From contig NZ_AP028878.1 in NCBI RefSeq assembly GCF_036511935.1, forward strand, positions 1,178,001 through 1,242,000: a DNA stretch of 64,000 bases. Direction: 5' to 3'. The position numbers and the translations under genes were made by a program. The DNA is from Marinobacter nanhaiticus D15-8W (GTDB lineage: Bacteria > Pseudomonadota > Gammaproteobacteria > Pseudomonadales > Oleiphilaceae). The notes under the pieces were generated by a model. It did not search any database. It was not told where the DNA came from and worked only from the letters and a program-made list of their open reading frames with translations. This document shows positions 27,389 through 37,111 of this stretch, piece after piece; position 1 is the first letter of the stretch; the number at the start of each line of letters is the position of its first letter.

Positions 27389-29602
27389 TCAGGGTAGGGC
27401 TTCCAGCACCTTATCCAGGGTGATCGGGAAATCCCTCACCCGGACGCCGGTCGCGTTGTATACGGCGTTGGCGACCGCCGCGCCGGCACCGCAGATACTC
27501 AGCTCGCCAATACCCTTCGAACCCAGGGGGTTGGAGCGCGGGTCCGGCTCTTCCCGGAAGTGCACTTCAAGGGCGGGGACGTCGCGGTTCACCGGCAGGT
27601 GGTATTCGGCCAGGTCCCGGTTCATGAAGGCACCGTAGCGTTCATCGAGCATCAGCTCTTCCAGCAAGGCGTATGAAATCCCCCAGACCATGCCCCCGAG
27701 TATCTGGGAGCGTGCAGTCTTATGGTTGAGAATACGCCCGGCCGAGAATACGCCCAGTAGGCGTTTCACCCGAACCTCCCCGGTGTCCCGGTCCACGTGC
27801 ACTTCGGCGAATTGGGCCCCATAAGCCTGTTGGGAGTAGTTCTCCTGATCGTCACCGGGTTCGACTTCGCCATCCATCTCAAGAGCGTCGCTTCCGCTCT
27901 GGCGAACGAGATCGGTTAGCGCAAGGGTTTGGTCGCCCCAGTGCAGATTCCCGTCTTCGAAGCGGGCATCTTCTTCAGGGGCGTCTTTCACCAGACCTTG
28001 CTCCCGGGCAACGTCGAGCAGCTTTTTACGCATATTCAAGCAGGCATCGTGGAGAGCAGAGCCGGAGCTGCCCGCGCCGAACGAACCGCCGGACCCGCTA
28101 CTGTCCGGATAGGTGCTGTCGCCCAACTCGATGCGGACGTTCTCCGCTGCGAGTCCCAGACCCTCGGCCGCGATCTGGGTGAGGATGGTGTAGGTGCCCG
28201 TGCCGATATCGGTCATATCCGCCCACGCTGTAAGCGTGCCGTCGCTGTCGAGCCGAATCCGGGTTTTCGACGGCATCAGCATATTCACGCGGATGGAACT
28301 GGCGACACCGTAGCCCACCAGATGGCGCCCCTCGGTCCGGGTCCCCGGTTCTTGTCCATCCGATTTCCAGCCAAACTTCTCGGCGCCTTCCTTGAGGCAA
28401 GCGGCCAGGTCATGGCTGGCGAAAGGCTGGCCTGTGCTCGGATCCTTGTCAGGCATGTTGGCGAGGCGGAAGGCCAGCGGGTCTTGCCCGCACTTGTAGG
28501 CCAGCTCATCGATGGCCGACTCGAAGGCAAGGGAGCCAATCGCATGGCCCGGCGCCCGGCATGAGTCGCAGGGCGGCATGTCGACCTGTTTAACGCGGTG
28601 CAGGCTCTTCAGGGCGTCGGTACGGTATGTCGTCCGTGCTGAAGCCCCGGTTGGTTCGGCGAACTCGTAACCCCGGGCCCGGGGCATGAAGCTCTCGTGC
28701 CCGATGGCCCGGATCTGGCCATCGGTGCCGGCGCCGAGCCTTATATGTTGGATTGAATTACCGCGATGGGGGGCATTCTGGAAAACGTGGCGCCGATGCT
28801 GAGCCACCTTCACGGGCCTCTGCAGGTGCATGGCCCCAAGACAGGCCAGAACGGCTTCGTTGTGGACGCCCAGCTTGGATCCGAAGCCGCCCCCGATATA
28901 GGGGCTCATCACTCGAACCTTGTCCTGGTCGAGCTTGAGGGTGGTCGCAAGTGACTGGACCGAAGGCCCAATCAGCTGGGCTGATATATAAACCTTCAGC
29001 TGACTACCATCGAAGTCTGCGATGGTAGCATGCGGCTCCATCGCCGCAGCCGCCTGATGGGGCGTCGTATAGGTCACATCGAGCGTCACCTCGGAACCCT
29101 GGTAAGCCTGCTCGAAATCGCCCTGGGTGATATCGGGCTCCATGCCGCCGTCGAGTTCACTCGGAATTTCGTCGGCCTCATCACCGGCCCTGGTGGTCGT
29201 TTCGGCGGATTCGTAGCTCACCTCCATCAGCTTTGCAGCGTGACGGGCGTTCACCAGGGTATCGGCGATCACCAGTGCGACCGGAAAACCGTGGTAGGGA
29301 ATATGGTCGTCGAACAGCATAGCCCGGGACTGGGTGAAACGCCCCTCTTCCTCCGGTTCATGGGGCGGTGTCTGGGAGGCGCTATTGTGGTGGGTGAGTA
29401 CTGCCACGACGCCGCTGCTCTTTTCGGCTGCCTGGGTCGCGATTGACTTGATGCGGCCCTTGGGAATGGAGGCTTCAACAATCCAGCCAATCAATGGCTG
29501 CTGGGGCAGTTGGTGCTCGGCCGCGTAGGGTGCTTTACCCGTGACCTTCAGGGGGCCGTCGACCCGGTCGAGTGGCTGTCCGATAGATGCGGGATTGTTC
29601 AT
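27389..29602 (-). CDS. paoC: aldehyde oxidoreductase, molybdopterin subunit (PaoC/YagR-like)
   Basis: The 737-residue large subunit of a xanthine-oxidase-family enzyme that oxidises aldehydes to acids. It has [17 protein letters not shown] at the start, [30 protein letters not shown] and the active-site [10 protein letters not shown] with Glu700 as the catalytic base. It uses a molybdenum cofactor, probably the cytosine dinucleotide form. The start overlaps the stop of the FAD subunit by ATGA, so the three genes are one operon in the order A-B-C. No MocA-like chaperone gene follows. Confidence 0.92.
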   Translation of the reverse strand: MNNPASIGQPLDRVDGPLKVTGKAPYAAEHQLPQQPLIGWIVEASIPKGRIKSIATQAAEKSSGVVAVLTHHNSASQTPPHEPEEEGRFTQSRAMLFDDHIPYHGFPVALVIADTLVNARHAAKLMEVSYESAETTTRAGDEADEIPSELDGGMEPDITQGDFEQAYQGSEVTLDVTYTTPHQAAAAMEPHATIADFDGSQLKVYISAQLIGPSVQSLATTLKLDQDKVRVMSPYIGGGFGSKLGVHNEAVLACLGAMHLQRPVKVAQHRRHVFQNAPHRGNSIQHIRLGAGTDGQIRAIGHESFMPRARGYEFAEPTGASARTTYRTDALKSLHRVKQVDMPPCDSCRAPGHAIGSLAFESAIDELAYKCGQDPLAFRLANMPDKDPSTGQPFASHDLAACLKEGAEKFGWKSDGQEPGTRTEGRHLVGYGVASSIRVNMLMPSKTRIRLDSDGTLTAWADMTDIGTGTYTILTQIAAEGLGLAAENVRIELGDSTYPDSSGSGGSFGAGSSGSALHDACLNMRKKLLDVAREQGLVKDAPEEDARFEDGNLHWGDQTLALTDLVRQSGSDALEMDGEVEPGDDQENYSQQAYGAQFAEVHVDRDTGEVRVKRLLGVFSAGRILNHKTARSQILGGMVWGISYALLEELMLDERYGAFMNRDLAEYHLPVNRDVPALEVHFREEPDPRSNPLGSKGIGELSICGAGAAVANAVYNATGVRVRDFPITLDKVLEALP

Positions 29603-30603
29603 GCGATGACCTCCTCCTCGTCCTGGCGGGCTGCTTCCCTGAGCGTGGCGACCAATGTGCGGCGGGCCAGCGGGATCTTGAAGTCGTTGCTGCCATAACC
29701 CTGAGCGTCGGCCAGTTCGGTCTCAGCAGCGCGAATGAAATTCTCTTCCGTTGGCGATTGGCCGAGCAGGGCGGCCTCTGCCTTGCGCGCACGCCAAGGT
29801 TTGTGGGCCACCCCGCCAAAGGCGATATGGACGCTGTCGACCTTGTCGTCGACCACGTTCAGGATGACGCCGACGGACACCAGCGCAAACGCGTAAGAGC
29901 TGCGATCCCGAACCTTGCGGTAGATCTGTCGCCCTGGTGGCGGTTCCGGCAGTTGGACCCCGAGAATGAGATCGCCGGGTTCGAGTACGGTATCGCGTTC
30001 CGGATGCTCGCCGGGCAGACGATGGAGTTGTTCGACGGGCAACGTGCGCTGGCGGCCATCACCACTGCGTATGCTCACCTGGGCATCCAGCGCCACCATG
30101 GCGACGGCCATATCCGAGGGATGTGTGGCGATGCAGTGATCGCTGGCGCCCAGGATCGCGTGTATCCGGTTCTGGCCGTCGATAGCGCTGCAACCTTCCC
30201 CCGGTTGTCGCTTGTTGCAGGGGCGGGACGTGTCATAGAAATAGTAGCAGCGGGTGCGTTGCAGCAGGTTGCCGCCTGTGGTCGCACGGTTGCGCAACTG
30301 GGCTGTCGCCCCGGAAAGTAATGCCGCTGAAAGTAACGGCCAACGCTGCCTGACGCGAGGATCACTGGCCAGTTGCGTATTGGTGACCAGGGTGTCGACC
30401 TTGAGCCCCTTGTCGTCGCTGTCTTCAATCTGTCGAAGAGAGAGCGAGGTGATGTCGGCCAGTTGGTCCGGCTGCTCGACTTCATGCTTCATCAAGTCGA
30501 TCAGGTTGGTTCCGCCGGCGAGGAACTGAACGGCGGCGGCTTCGTGGGTGCCGGCACTGATATCCTCGACCACGTTGATGCGCTGGTAGTGAAACGGTTT
30601 CAT
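29599..30603 (-). CDS. paoB: aldehyde oxidoreductase, FAD subunit with extra 4Fe-4S site (PaoB/YagS-like)
   Basis: A 334-residue FAD subunit. [14 protein letters not shown] (28-40) binds the FAD phosphates. [18 protein letters not shown] and GEGCSA give Cys119, Cys129 and Cys138, with Cys157 in SDHCIA; the E. coli PaoB subunit is known for an additional 4Fe-4S cluster in this place. It passes electrons from the molybdenum site to the acceptor. Start and stop overlap both neighbours by ATGA. Confidence 0.92.
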   Translation of the reverse strand: MKPFHYQRINVVEDISAGTHEAAAVQFLAGGTNLIDLMKHEVEQPDQLADITSLSLRQIEDSDDKGLKVDTLVTNTQLASDPRVRQRWPLLSAALLSGATAQLRNRATTGGNLLQRTRCYYFYDTSRPCNKRQPGEGCSAIDGQNRIHAILGASDHCIATHPSDMAVAMVALDAQVSIRSGDGRQRTLPVEQLHRLPGEHPERDTVLEPGDLILGVQLPEPPPGRQIYRKVRDRSSYAFALVSVGVILNVVDDKVDSVHIAFGGVAHKPWRARKAEAALLGQSPTEENFIRAAETELADAQGYGSNDFKIPLARRTLVATLREAARQDEEEVIA

Positions 30604-31130
30604 GCCTCAGCCTCCTTGCTCACCGAACTGGCGACTCCGGTCTTCTCGGCGGCTTCAAGGATGGCATCCACGATATTGGCATAGGCTCCACAGCGACAGA
30701 GATTACCGCTCATGCGCTCCTGTATTTCCTCCCGACTGAGGCTGACTTCGCCTTTGCCAGTCACATCGCTGGGTTCCAGGTTGGCGAGTTCATCCAGCAT
30801 GCCTTGTGCCGAACAGATCTGTCCGGGAGTGCAGTAGCCGCACTGGAAACCATCGTGTCGTACGAAGGCCTCCTGCAGCGGGTTGAGCGTGCCGTCCTGG
30901 GCAAGGCCTTCGATCGTCGTCACTTCGCTGCCTTCACACTGCACCGCGAGGATCAGGCAGGAATTGACTCGCCTCCCATCCAGTAGCAGCGTACAGGCAC
31001 CGCACTGACCGTGGTCGCAGCCCTTCTTCGTGCCGGTGAGTCCAGGTATTTCCCTTAATGTATCCAGCAGCGTCGTTCGGGGATCTTCGTTGAGTGAGAC
31101 TTCCTGGCCGTTAATCGAAAGTACCGCCAT
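30600..31130 (-). CDS. paoA: aldehyde oxidoreductase, 2Fe-2S subunit without Tat signal (PaoA/YagT-like)
   Basis: A 176-residue iron-sulfur subunit. The plant-type cluster ligands are Cys38, Cys43, Cys46 and Cys58 ([11 protein letters not shown]) and the second cluster uses Cys97, Cys100, Cys145 and Cys147 ([18 protein letters not shown]). E. coli PaoA starts with a twin-arginine signal; this one begins directly at the ferredoxin fold ([11 protein letters not shown]) and no in-frame start lies upstream, so the complex is predicted to stay in the cytoplasm. First gene of the operon. Confidence 0.92.
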   Translation of the reverse strand: MAVLSINGQEVSLNEDPRTTLLDTLREIPGLTGTKKGCDHGQCGACTLLLDGRRVNSCLILAVQCEGSEVTTIEGLAQDGTLNPLQEAFVRHDGFQCGYCTPGQICSAQGMLDELANLEPSDVTGKGEVSLSREEIQERMSGNLCRCGAYANIVDAILEAAEKTGVASSVSKEAEA

Positions 31131-31236
31131 GCCGAGCCCTCCTATGCTTCGATGCGTTTGTCCATCCTAGTGGATGTTGATACCCGCGGGGTTAACACGT
31201 GTTCAGACAGCGCGTATCGCGTGGGTGATTTCATCT

Positions 31237-32124
31237 TCAGTTGGCGTCCTTCAAATACCATTCGCCTTCGGCCTGGTTCAGGCAGATGGTGAGCTGGGTC
31301 GATTTGATCTGTTTACGGCTACGGAGGGTGGTCAGGTCCAGCTCCCGGCATGTCTCTGAATCCTCGGTCGTTTTGGCGGTCAAGCCGTATCGCCAGGTCA
31401 GGGTTCCGTCCCTTGAAACATAGGCTTCGATATCGCCGACCTCTGCCGTGCCGAGGAAGGTTTCGATCCTTTGCTCGAGTATTTCCGTATCGGCCTCCGA
31501 GACATTGACTCCTGAAGGTGCTATCGCGCTGGCGGCGCTACCGATGAGCTTGAACGGCGCCTTGACGATGCCCGAGATCATGCCGGTAAACACGTTTTCG
31601 CCGGCGGTTGAAGCCACCTCGTCGGCCTGGGTTACGATCGACTCGACCCGGTCCAGCGTTGGAGGAACCAGCTGACGAATGCGCTCGCTTTCCGCCAGGA
31701 TCTGGGGAATCAGTGTGCGGTAGGCTTCCAGTTCGGCGAGAAGGGGCGGTATCTGATCGCGCGTGAGGGCAATTTCCTTGCGGATCGCCTGGGACTCGAC
31801 GCGCATGCGTTCGGTCTGCGTCAGTATGGCTGGGACGGTTTCCCGGGTGGCCCTGACTTCATCGAGCACGGACGGCAGTAGTTCGCGAACGGCTGCCACT
31901 TCGGATACCGTGGCGTCGGTCGTTTGCCTGAGCTTTTCAGCCTGCTCCAGGACCGTGGGCGCCAATGCCAGGAGCGGATCAAGCCTTTCCACGGTTCGGG
32001 TGGCCTGGCTGGTCATCTGGCCAAGCGTACCCGCCGTGGTGATCAGGGCGTATCCGAAATAGGCAATGGATGCCGCCAATAGTACGAGACTGAGTGAGCG
32101 TATGTACTCGGGTAACGTTTTCAT
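31237..32124 (-). CDS. membrane-anchored coiled-coil protein, unknown
   Basis: A 295-residue protein. Residues 1-35 hold one membrane segment (LSLVLLAASIAYFGYALI) preceded by a short charged start. Residues about 45-175 are a long run of heptad-like, Glu/Arg/Thr-rich helix with repeated LLPSVLDEVRATRETVP/TQTERMRVESQAI-type blocks. A short hydrophobic patch (GIVKAPFKLIGSAASAIA) is followed by a globular end with a CRELDLTTLRSRKQ..CLNQAEGEWYL pattern reminiscent of 17-kDa surface-antigen C-termini. GAGAGGAGGC precedes the ATG at 32124, so upstream in-frame starts were rejected. Confidence 0.65.
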   Translation of the reverse strand: MKTLPEYIRSLSLVLLAASIAYFGYALITTAGTLGQMTSQATRTVERLDPLLALAPTVLEQAEKLRQTTDATVSEVAAVRELLPSVLDEVRATRETVPAILTQTERMRVESQAIRKEIALTRDQIPPLLAELEAYRTLIPQILAESERIRQLVPPTLDRVESIVTQADEVASTAGENVFTGMISGIVKAPFKLIGSAASAIAPSGVNVSEADTEILEQRIETFLGTAEVGDIEAYVSRDGTLTWRYGLTAKTTEDSETCRELDLTTLRSRKQIKSTQLTICLNQAEGEWYLKDAN

Positions 32125-32365
32125 GGCGTCGCCTCCTCTCGGCCGAAACGTCGACAGAGCGCCGACGGCAAGCAGTAGTGTGAGGACGAGACGGTCGTTA
32201 CCGCTTCGATGCAACCGTTTCCGGGGGTAATGCATCTTTTAATAATAGATCGTTGCTTAGAGGGCGTTTGATCGGTTGCCGTCGATCGAGAGAACCATCT
32301 CGAGGTACTATCCGGCCTCAGGAAGCGTTAGCGATAATCCTATGAACACTAAAACAGGGCTCTCG

Positions 32366-32869
32366 ATGAACAAGCGGTATTCTTTTTCCCTGAAAACCCT
32401 AAGAGGCCTCGTGTGCCCCTGTCTGCTGGTGCTTGGGGGCTGTACAAACGTCGCTGGAGATGTCGCCAGAATAATCGAGCTGCCTTCTGCATCACCTTCT
32501 GGTAGCAAGGCTTTATTCTCAATTGCCAGCAACTTCTTCGTCAGCGCAGGTTACGACTGTGGCGCCGAGGTTAGGCCTGATCAATTTCGCTGCTCGAAAA
32601 ACCTACGTGACCTGTATATCCACCAGACAAAGGCCGTTGTGGAGATTTATCCCGCTAACGACGAGGACGACTCGTACACATTGGTAACAAACCGGTGGGA
32701 TGAGGGGCTCATCCCTGGCGAATTGGTGTCCGGCACCTTTTCAAACGCCGACGTGGAGGCTTTTTGTCAGTTCCTGCTGGAAGAAGAGATCGGTGAATGT
32801 CGAACAGGAAGTGAACGCGCAGGTGTTCGGTTCCGGTTCAACACGGCCGATTGGGGTTATGCTGCCTAG
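32366..32869 (+). CDS. lipoprotein, unknown
   Basis: A 167-residue predicted lipoprotein. MNKRYSFSLKTLRG then CLLVLGGC gives a lipobox with Cys26 (LGGC). The mature part has FVSAGYDCGAEVRPDQFRCSKNL, with two Cys that could bridge. An ATG 24 bases upstream (32342) is an alternative start. The function is unknown; it is convergent with the MFS gene. Confidence 0.6.
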   Translation: MNKRYSFSLKTLRGLVCPCLLVLGGCTNVAGDVARIIELPSASPSGSKALFSIASNFFVSAGYDCGAEVRPDQFRCSKNLRDLYIHQTKAVVEIYPANDEDDSYTLVTNRWDEGLIPGELVSGTFSNADVEAFCQFLLEEEIGECRTGSERAGVRFRFNTADWGYAA

Positions 32870-32918
32870 CTGTTCCTGGCCTGCTTTACCTCTGCGTGCG
32901 GGACTATTCTCAGCGGTA

Positions 32919-34136
32919 TTAGCCGGGCGTGGTACCCCGTCGCAACAGAAGTCCTAATGCCAACGCCGCCAAGGTGCCCACGAACGCGGCGAAGATGATT
33001 CCGGTGGCTTGAAGACTAATCGCACTCGCCATCAACCCAATGCCGATGATGGGAGCGGAAATTGCCACGTAGGCGACAATAAAGAAAGTCGACGCCACAG
33101 CTGCGCGCTCATTTGCCGGGCTGGCTGCGGTGATGGCGCCCATGCCGGCACGAAAGGCAATGCCCTGGCCCATACCTGCAATGATCGCCCCCAGAATAAA
33201 CAGGATCAGTGACTGGAGGTGAATGCCCAAGGCTACGGGAATGACGCCTGACACCAGTGTCGCGCTGCCCAGCGGCAAGCGGAGGTTGATGGGCAGTTTC
33301 CCCTGCACGAACTGGCCGACGGTTGATGCAATGAAGATACTACCGGCCACGCATCCGATGAGGAGGTGGTTCTGGTAGCCCAGCACCTTGCCCATCATTG
33401 CGGGTGCAATTGAAGTGAAGAATCCGCAAACGGCAAAACCGGCAAAACCCGCGATGGCTGCAGGTATAAACACGCCGCGTACTTCCGGCGGTACGCTCAG
33501 GCGCTGCAGCGACAGTTTGGGGTGAGCTGGCTTCGATGCGGTTTCCGGAGCTCTCCAGACGCAGATCAGGGCCAGGACAGCGAGCCCCGTATGCGCCAGG
33601 TAGGGCAGCGCCAGTGGTGCCGGTAGGTATTGCGATAAGGCCCCGGCGAACATCGGGCCGAGACCCAGTCCGCCCATATTAGCGGCGGTGGCAATGAATG
33701 TGGCCCGCTCGCGCCAGTGGGGTGGTGCGGCTTCCATGACGGCCACGGTGGCGGTGCCCGTGAAAATTCCGGCGGAGAATCCCGATAGCATCCGTCCGGC
33801 GAGAATAAACTCCAATCCGTTAGCCTGCCAGAACAGCACGTCGCTTATCAGTGAGCAGGCGAGGCCAGCAAACAGCAACGGCCTGCGGCCCAACTGGTCG
33901 GACCATCGACCGGTAATCACCAGCGCCGCAATCACGCCGCCAGCGTAGACGGCAAAGATGATGGTGATCATCAACTGTGAGAAACCGAAGACATCCTGGT
34001 AAATCGGGTACAGCGGCGTGGGTAATGTGGTGCCGATCATCGTCACGCTAAACGAGAAGGCAAGCCCGAGAAAAAGTAGCAAGGCAGGGAAACCACGCTC
34101 GTCAGGTGCACTCGGGCGCTTATGCTGCGCGGTCAT
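32919..34136 (-). CDS. MFS transporter (drug/sugar type)
   Basis: A 405-residue carrier with about 12 membrane segments. GTTLPTPLYPIYQDVFGF starts helix 1 and GRWSDQLGRRPLLFAGLA is the motif A loop between helices 2 and 3. Later loops (SPANERAAVASTFFIVAY) fit the YcaD/multidrug-like branch. The substrate is unknown. Confidence 0.85.
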   Translation of the reverse strand: MTAQHKRPSAPDERGFPALLLFLGLAFSFSVTMIGTTLPTPLYPIYQDVFGFSQLMITIIFAVYAGGVIAALVITGRWSDQLGRRPLLFAGLACSLISDVLFWQANGLEFILAGRMLSGFSAGIFTGTATVAVMEAAPPHWRERATFIATAANMGGLGLGPMFAGALSQYLPAPLALPYLAHTGLAVLALICVWRAPETASKPAHPKLSLQRLSVPPEVRGVFIPAAIAGFAGFAVCGFFTSIAPAMMGKVLGYQNHLLIGCVAGSIFIASTVGQFVQGKLPINLRLPLGSATLVSGVIPVALGIHLQSLILFILGAIIAGMGQGIAFRAGMGAITAASPANERAAVASTFFIVAYVAISAPIIGIGLMASAISLQATGIIFAAFVGTLAALALGLLLRRGTTPG

Positions 34137-34491
34137 CAGCTGCCTCCTTGGCGGATTGAAGAGGAATGAGGGGTAGCGCGTGATTGTATTCTTTTTCTCG
34201 GTCTGCGCCTGATCTGGTTAACAGGCTATCTATCTGGCGACTTGAGGCTATGGGTAATACCCGAAAAAACAGCCAGGCAATGAGTCCGATTTTTTTTATA
34301 GCGGGACGGGTTGATCGGCTCACCCGCGTCTTGTCTGGAGGCCTGCGGGTAATCCTTCCTTTTTGAGCCATCGGAAAGAAATAGCGCCTGACGAGAAGGT
34401 GGACTCGTGGTAGCGTCCCTTTCTTGCACTGGACGTCCGAATCGGGTGCGGAGTCCAGTCTCATCCTTCAAAACGACCTGGACAATAACAC
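34137..34491. other. 355-base gap between MFS gene and sdaR
   Basis: Divergent intergenic region holding the promoters of the MFS gene and sdaR by position. A T8 run at about 34290 is the only odd feature; I found no gene, RNA or operator that I can support. Confidence 0.4.
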
Positions 34492-35598
34492 GTGCTCGTA
34501 TTGGACCAGCAAACGGCAAAACGCATCGTCGAGCGCACGATGCTGGCTATCGGTCATTCCGTGAACGTGATGAGTCCGGATGGGCTGATCATTGCGTCTG
34601 GAGAACCGCAGAGGATAGGGAGCCAGCATGAGGCGGCTCGCTTGGTTGCCGAGCGGGGCCAGCCGCTGGTGATTGAGGTGGCCGATGCGCATGGATACCC
34701 GGGTGCGCGACCGGGCGTTAATCTGCCGGTGACGGTGGGTGGACGGTTGGCTGCGGTGGTGGGGATCTCGGGCTCTCCCGACGAGGTCGCCCAGTTTGCG
34801 GACCTGGTTTGTATGACCGCAGAACTGATGCTTGAACAGGCGGCGCTATTAGAGGCAGGGCAGCATCGCCGTCGGCAGATCGAGGAGACGCTACTGGCCG
34901 CTTGTGAGGGTAAGACCGTGCCGGCGGTTTGGTTCGAGCAGTTGGGTATCGATGTCCAGCGCAGACGCATTGCGGTCATCGTGGAGGCAACGACTCAGCT
35001 TGCAGTCGACCAGGTACTGGTCCCCCTGCTGCCCTCCATCGAGCAGCGGCATAAGACTGCGCTGCCCGTACGCCTGTCTCCACGGCAGTTGTTGGTCTTC
35101 CTTGATTTTGAAAACAGGCTTGAGGTCGAATACCGGCAAAACAGCGCTGTCGAACTTCGCCGTTTGCTAATTCTGCCGGACCGGGAAGATATCCGTCTCG
35201 CCGTGGGACAGCCCTTCTCGGGTCGTTTCCACGTTGGCTACCAGTCTGCCCGGGCAACGCTGGAGGTCGGTCGGCGTAAGGCCCCGGCAAAACGGACCCT
35301 GTACTATGACGAGTTTCGTATCGGTGTGCTTTGGCACAGTCTGGTGCCTGAATGGCAGCATGATGACATCCAGGCGCCGGTAGAGGCGCTACTCCGGGAG
35401 CGCCAGGGAGAGCTCTACCTGAAAACCCTCATCAGGTTCATCGATTGCGATGGCCAGGTTCAGTGGTGTGCCGAACAGCTGCATGTCCATCCCAACACGG
35501 TGCGTTACCGGCTCCGCAGGGTTCATTCTGTCACCGGCCTGTCGCCCTTCCTCCTGCGCGAACTGTTGATCCTGCAGCTGGCTCTGGCTACACGCTGA
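34492..35598 (+). CDS. sdaR: CdaR/SdaR-type sugar-diacid regulator
   Basis: A 368-residue transcription activator. Residues 1-135 are the sugar-diacid recognition domain (LDQQTAKRIVERTMLAIGHSVNVM, PGVNLPVTVGGRLAAVVGISG). The C-terminal PucR-type HTH ends with CDGQVQWCAEQLHVHPNTVRYRLRRV. In E. coli CdaR switches on D-glucarate, galactarate and glycerate genes. Start is GTG at 34492; no clear ribosome-binding site is seen, so the exact start is less sure. The glycerate permease and kinase follow. Confidence 0.88.
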   Translation: MLVLDQQTAKRIVERTMLAIGHSVNVMSPDGLIIASGEPQRIGSQHEAARLVAERGQPLVIEVADAHGYPGARPGVNLPVTVGGRLAAVVGISGSPDEVAQFADLVCMTAELMLEQAALLEAGQHRRRQIEETLLAACEGKTVPAVWFEQLGIDVQRRRIAVIVEATTQLAVDQVLVPLLPSIEQRHKTALPVRLSPRQLLVFLDFENRLEVEYRQNSAVELRRLLILPDREDIRLAVGQPFSGRFHVGYQSARATLEVGRRKAPAKRTLYYDEFRIGVLWHSLVPEWQHDDIQAPVEALLRERQGELYLKTLIRFIDCDGQVQWCAEQLHVHPNTVRYRLRRVHSVTGLSPFLLRELLILQLALATR

Positions 35599-35766
35599 CG
35601 TTCTCCCGATGCTCAAAGCCGCAGATTGTCCAAATGAACAAAAATAGTCGGCTATTCCGTCGTCAATTTTGTTTGTCTCCCTAACGACCTTCTTGCAAGC
35701 AGCTTTTAAACTGTCTGGCAGAATTTCGCTCCATTCCAACAACAATGCAGTCAAAGGAGATAATTC

Positions 35767-37110
35767 ATGCACCTGGTCCTGATCCTGGTGGCGCTGATCG
35801 TGTTTATCGTTTTCGCGACCAGCAAGCTCAAGCTGAATCCGTTTATCACACTCCTCCTGGCCTCCTTCCTGGCCGCATTTGCCTTCGGTCTGCCGATCGA
35901 CTCGATCGAAAAAACCATACGTACCGGGTTCGGTAACATCCTTGGTTATATAGGTCTGGTGATCGTACTGGGGACGATTATCGGCGTTATTCTCGAGCGT
36001 ACGGGCGCCGCCATCGTTATGGCTGAGAGCATTATCAAGATGCTGGGGCAGCGCTTCCCGACGCTGACGATGTCCATGGTCGGGTTCATCGTGTCCATCC
36101 CGGTCTTTTGCGATTCCGGCTTCGTTATCCTGAACAGCCTCAAGCGTTCCATGGCCCGAACCCTGTCCGTGTCCCCGGTGGCCATGACGGTTGCGTTGTC
36201 CACCGGGCTGTTTGCCACCCATACGCTGGTGCCGCCGACGCCGGGGCCAATCGCGGCTGCTGGCAACCTGGGGCTTGAGAACAACCTTGGACTGGTCATC
36301 GCCGTTGGCTTTGTTTTCGCTGTCATTGCAGCCGCAGCCGGCCTGTTCTGGGCCTCCAGATGCAGAAACCTTGAAAGCAAGGAGCTGGAGCAGGCGGAAG
36401 AAGCCTTTCAGGAAGCCCGCGAGCACTATGGTGAGCTGCCTTCGGCGTGGGCGGCCTTTGCACCGATTTTCGTACCCATCGTGCTGATCTGTCTTGGCTC
36501 CGTGGCGAGCTATCCCACTGCGCCGCTCGGGCAAGGTGGCCTCTATGAAACGTTGAACTTCCTCGGAAAGCCCCTGAATGCGCTGATGATCGGTCTTGGT
36601 TTCGCGGTTGTGCTGCTTAAGGGCGACAACAAACTGGAGGAGTTTGCCCGTCATACGCAAAAAGGACTTGAGGTCTCCGCCCCCATCATCCTGATCACGG
36701 GTGCCGGCGGTGCTTTCGGAAGCGTGCTGTCGCAGACGCCGCTGGGCGATTACCTGGGCGATACGCTGTCGACGCTGGGGCTGGGTGTCATCATGCCGTT
36801 CCTCGTCGCGGCAGCCCTTAAATCGGCGCAGGGGTCGTCGACGGTTGCCTTGGTGACCACGTCGGCCCTGGTGGCTCCGTTGATGACCCAGCTTGGGTTG
36901 GATTCCGACTTCGGGCGTGTGCTGACCGTCATGGCGATTGGTGCTGGCGCAATGACCGTGTCCCACGCCAATGACAGCTATTTCTGGGTGGTCTCGCAGT
37001 TCAGCAAGATGGGGGTTGCCACGGCTTATAAGTCGCATACGACGGCAACACTCATCATGGGGCTGGTAACTATTGTGTGTGTCTGGCTGGTCTCGTTGGT
37101 GGCGCTCTGA
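35767..37110 (+). CDS. GntP-family permease, probably for glycerate
   Basis: A 447-residue permease with about 12 hydrophobic segments, FVIVLGTIIGVILERTGAA- and GSSTVALVTTSALVAP-type motifs and ATHTLVPPTPGPIAAAGNLG, the GntP signature. Most members carry gluconate; here the kinase one base downstream is a glycerate kinase, which points to D-glycerate. AAAGGAG precedes the ATG. It is in one operon with garK, and sdaR is the upstream gene. Confidence 0.9.
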   Translation: MHLVLILVALIVFIVFATSKLKLNPFITLLLASFLAAFAFGLPIDSIEKTIRTGFGNILGYIGLVIVLGTIIGVILERTGAAIVMAESIIKMLGQRFPTLTMSMVGFIVSIPVFCDSGFVILNSLKRSMARTLSVSPVAMTVALSTGLFATHTLVPPTPGPIAAAGNLGLENNLGLVIAVGFVFAVIAAAAGLFWASRCRNLESKELEQAEEAFQEAREHYGELPSAWAAFAPIFVPIVLICLGSVASYPTAPLGQGGLYETLNFLGKPLNALMIGLGFAVVLLKGDNKLEEFARHTQKGLEVSAPIILITGAGGAFGSVLSQTPLGDYLGDTLSTLGLGVIMPFLVAAALKSAQGSSTVALVTTSALVAPLMTQLGLDSDFGRVLTVMAIGAGAMTVSHANDSYFWVVSQFSKMGVATAYKSHTTATLIMGLVTIVCVWLVSLVAL

Positions 37111-37111
37111 T

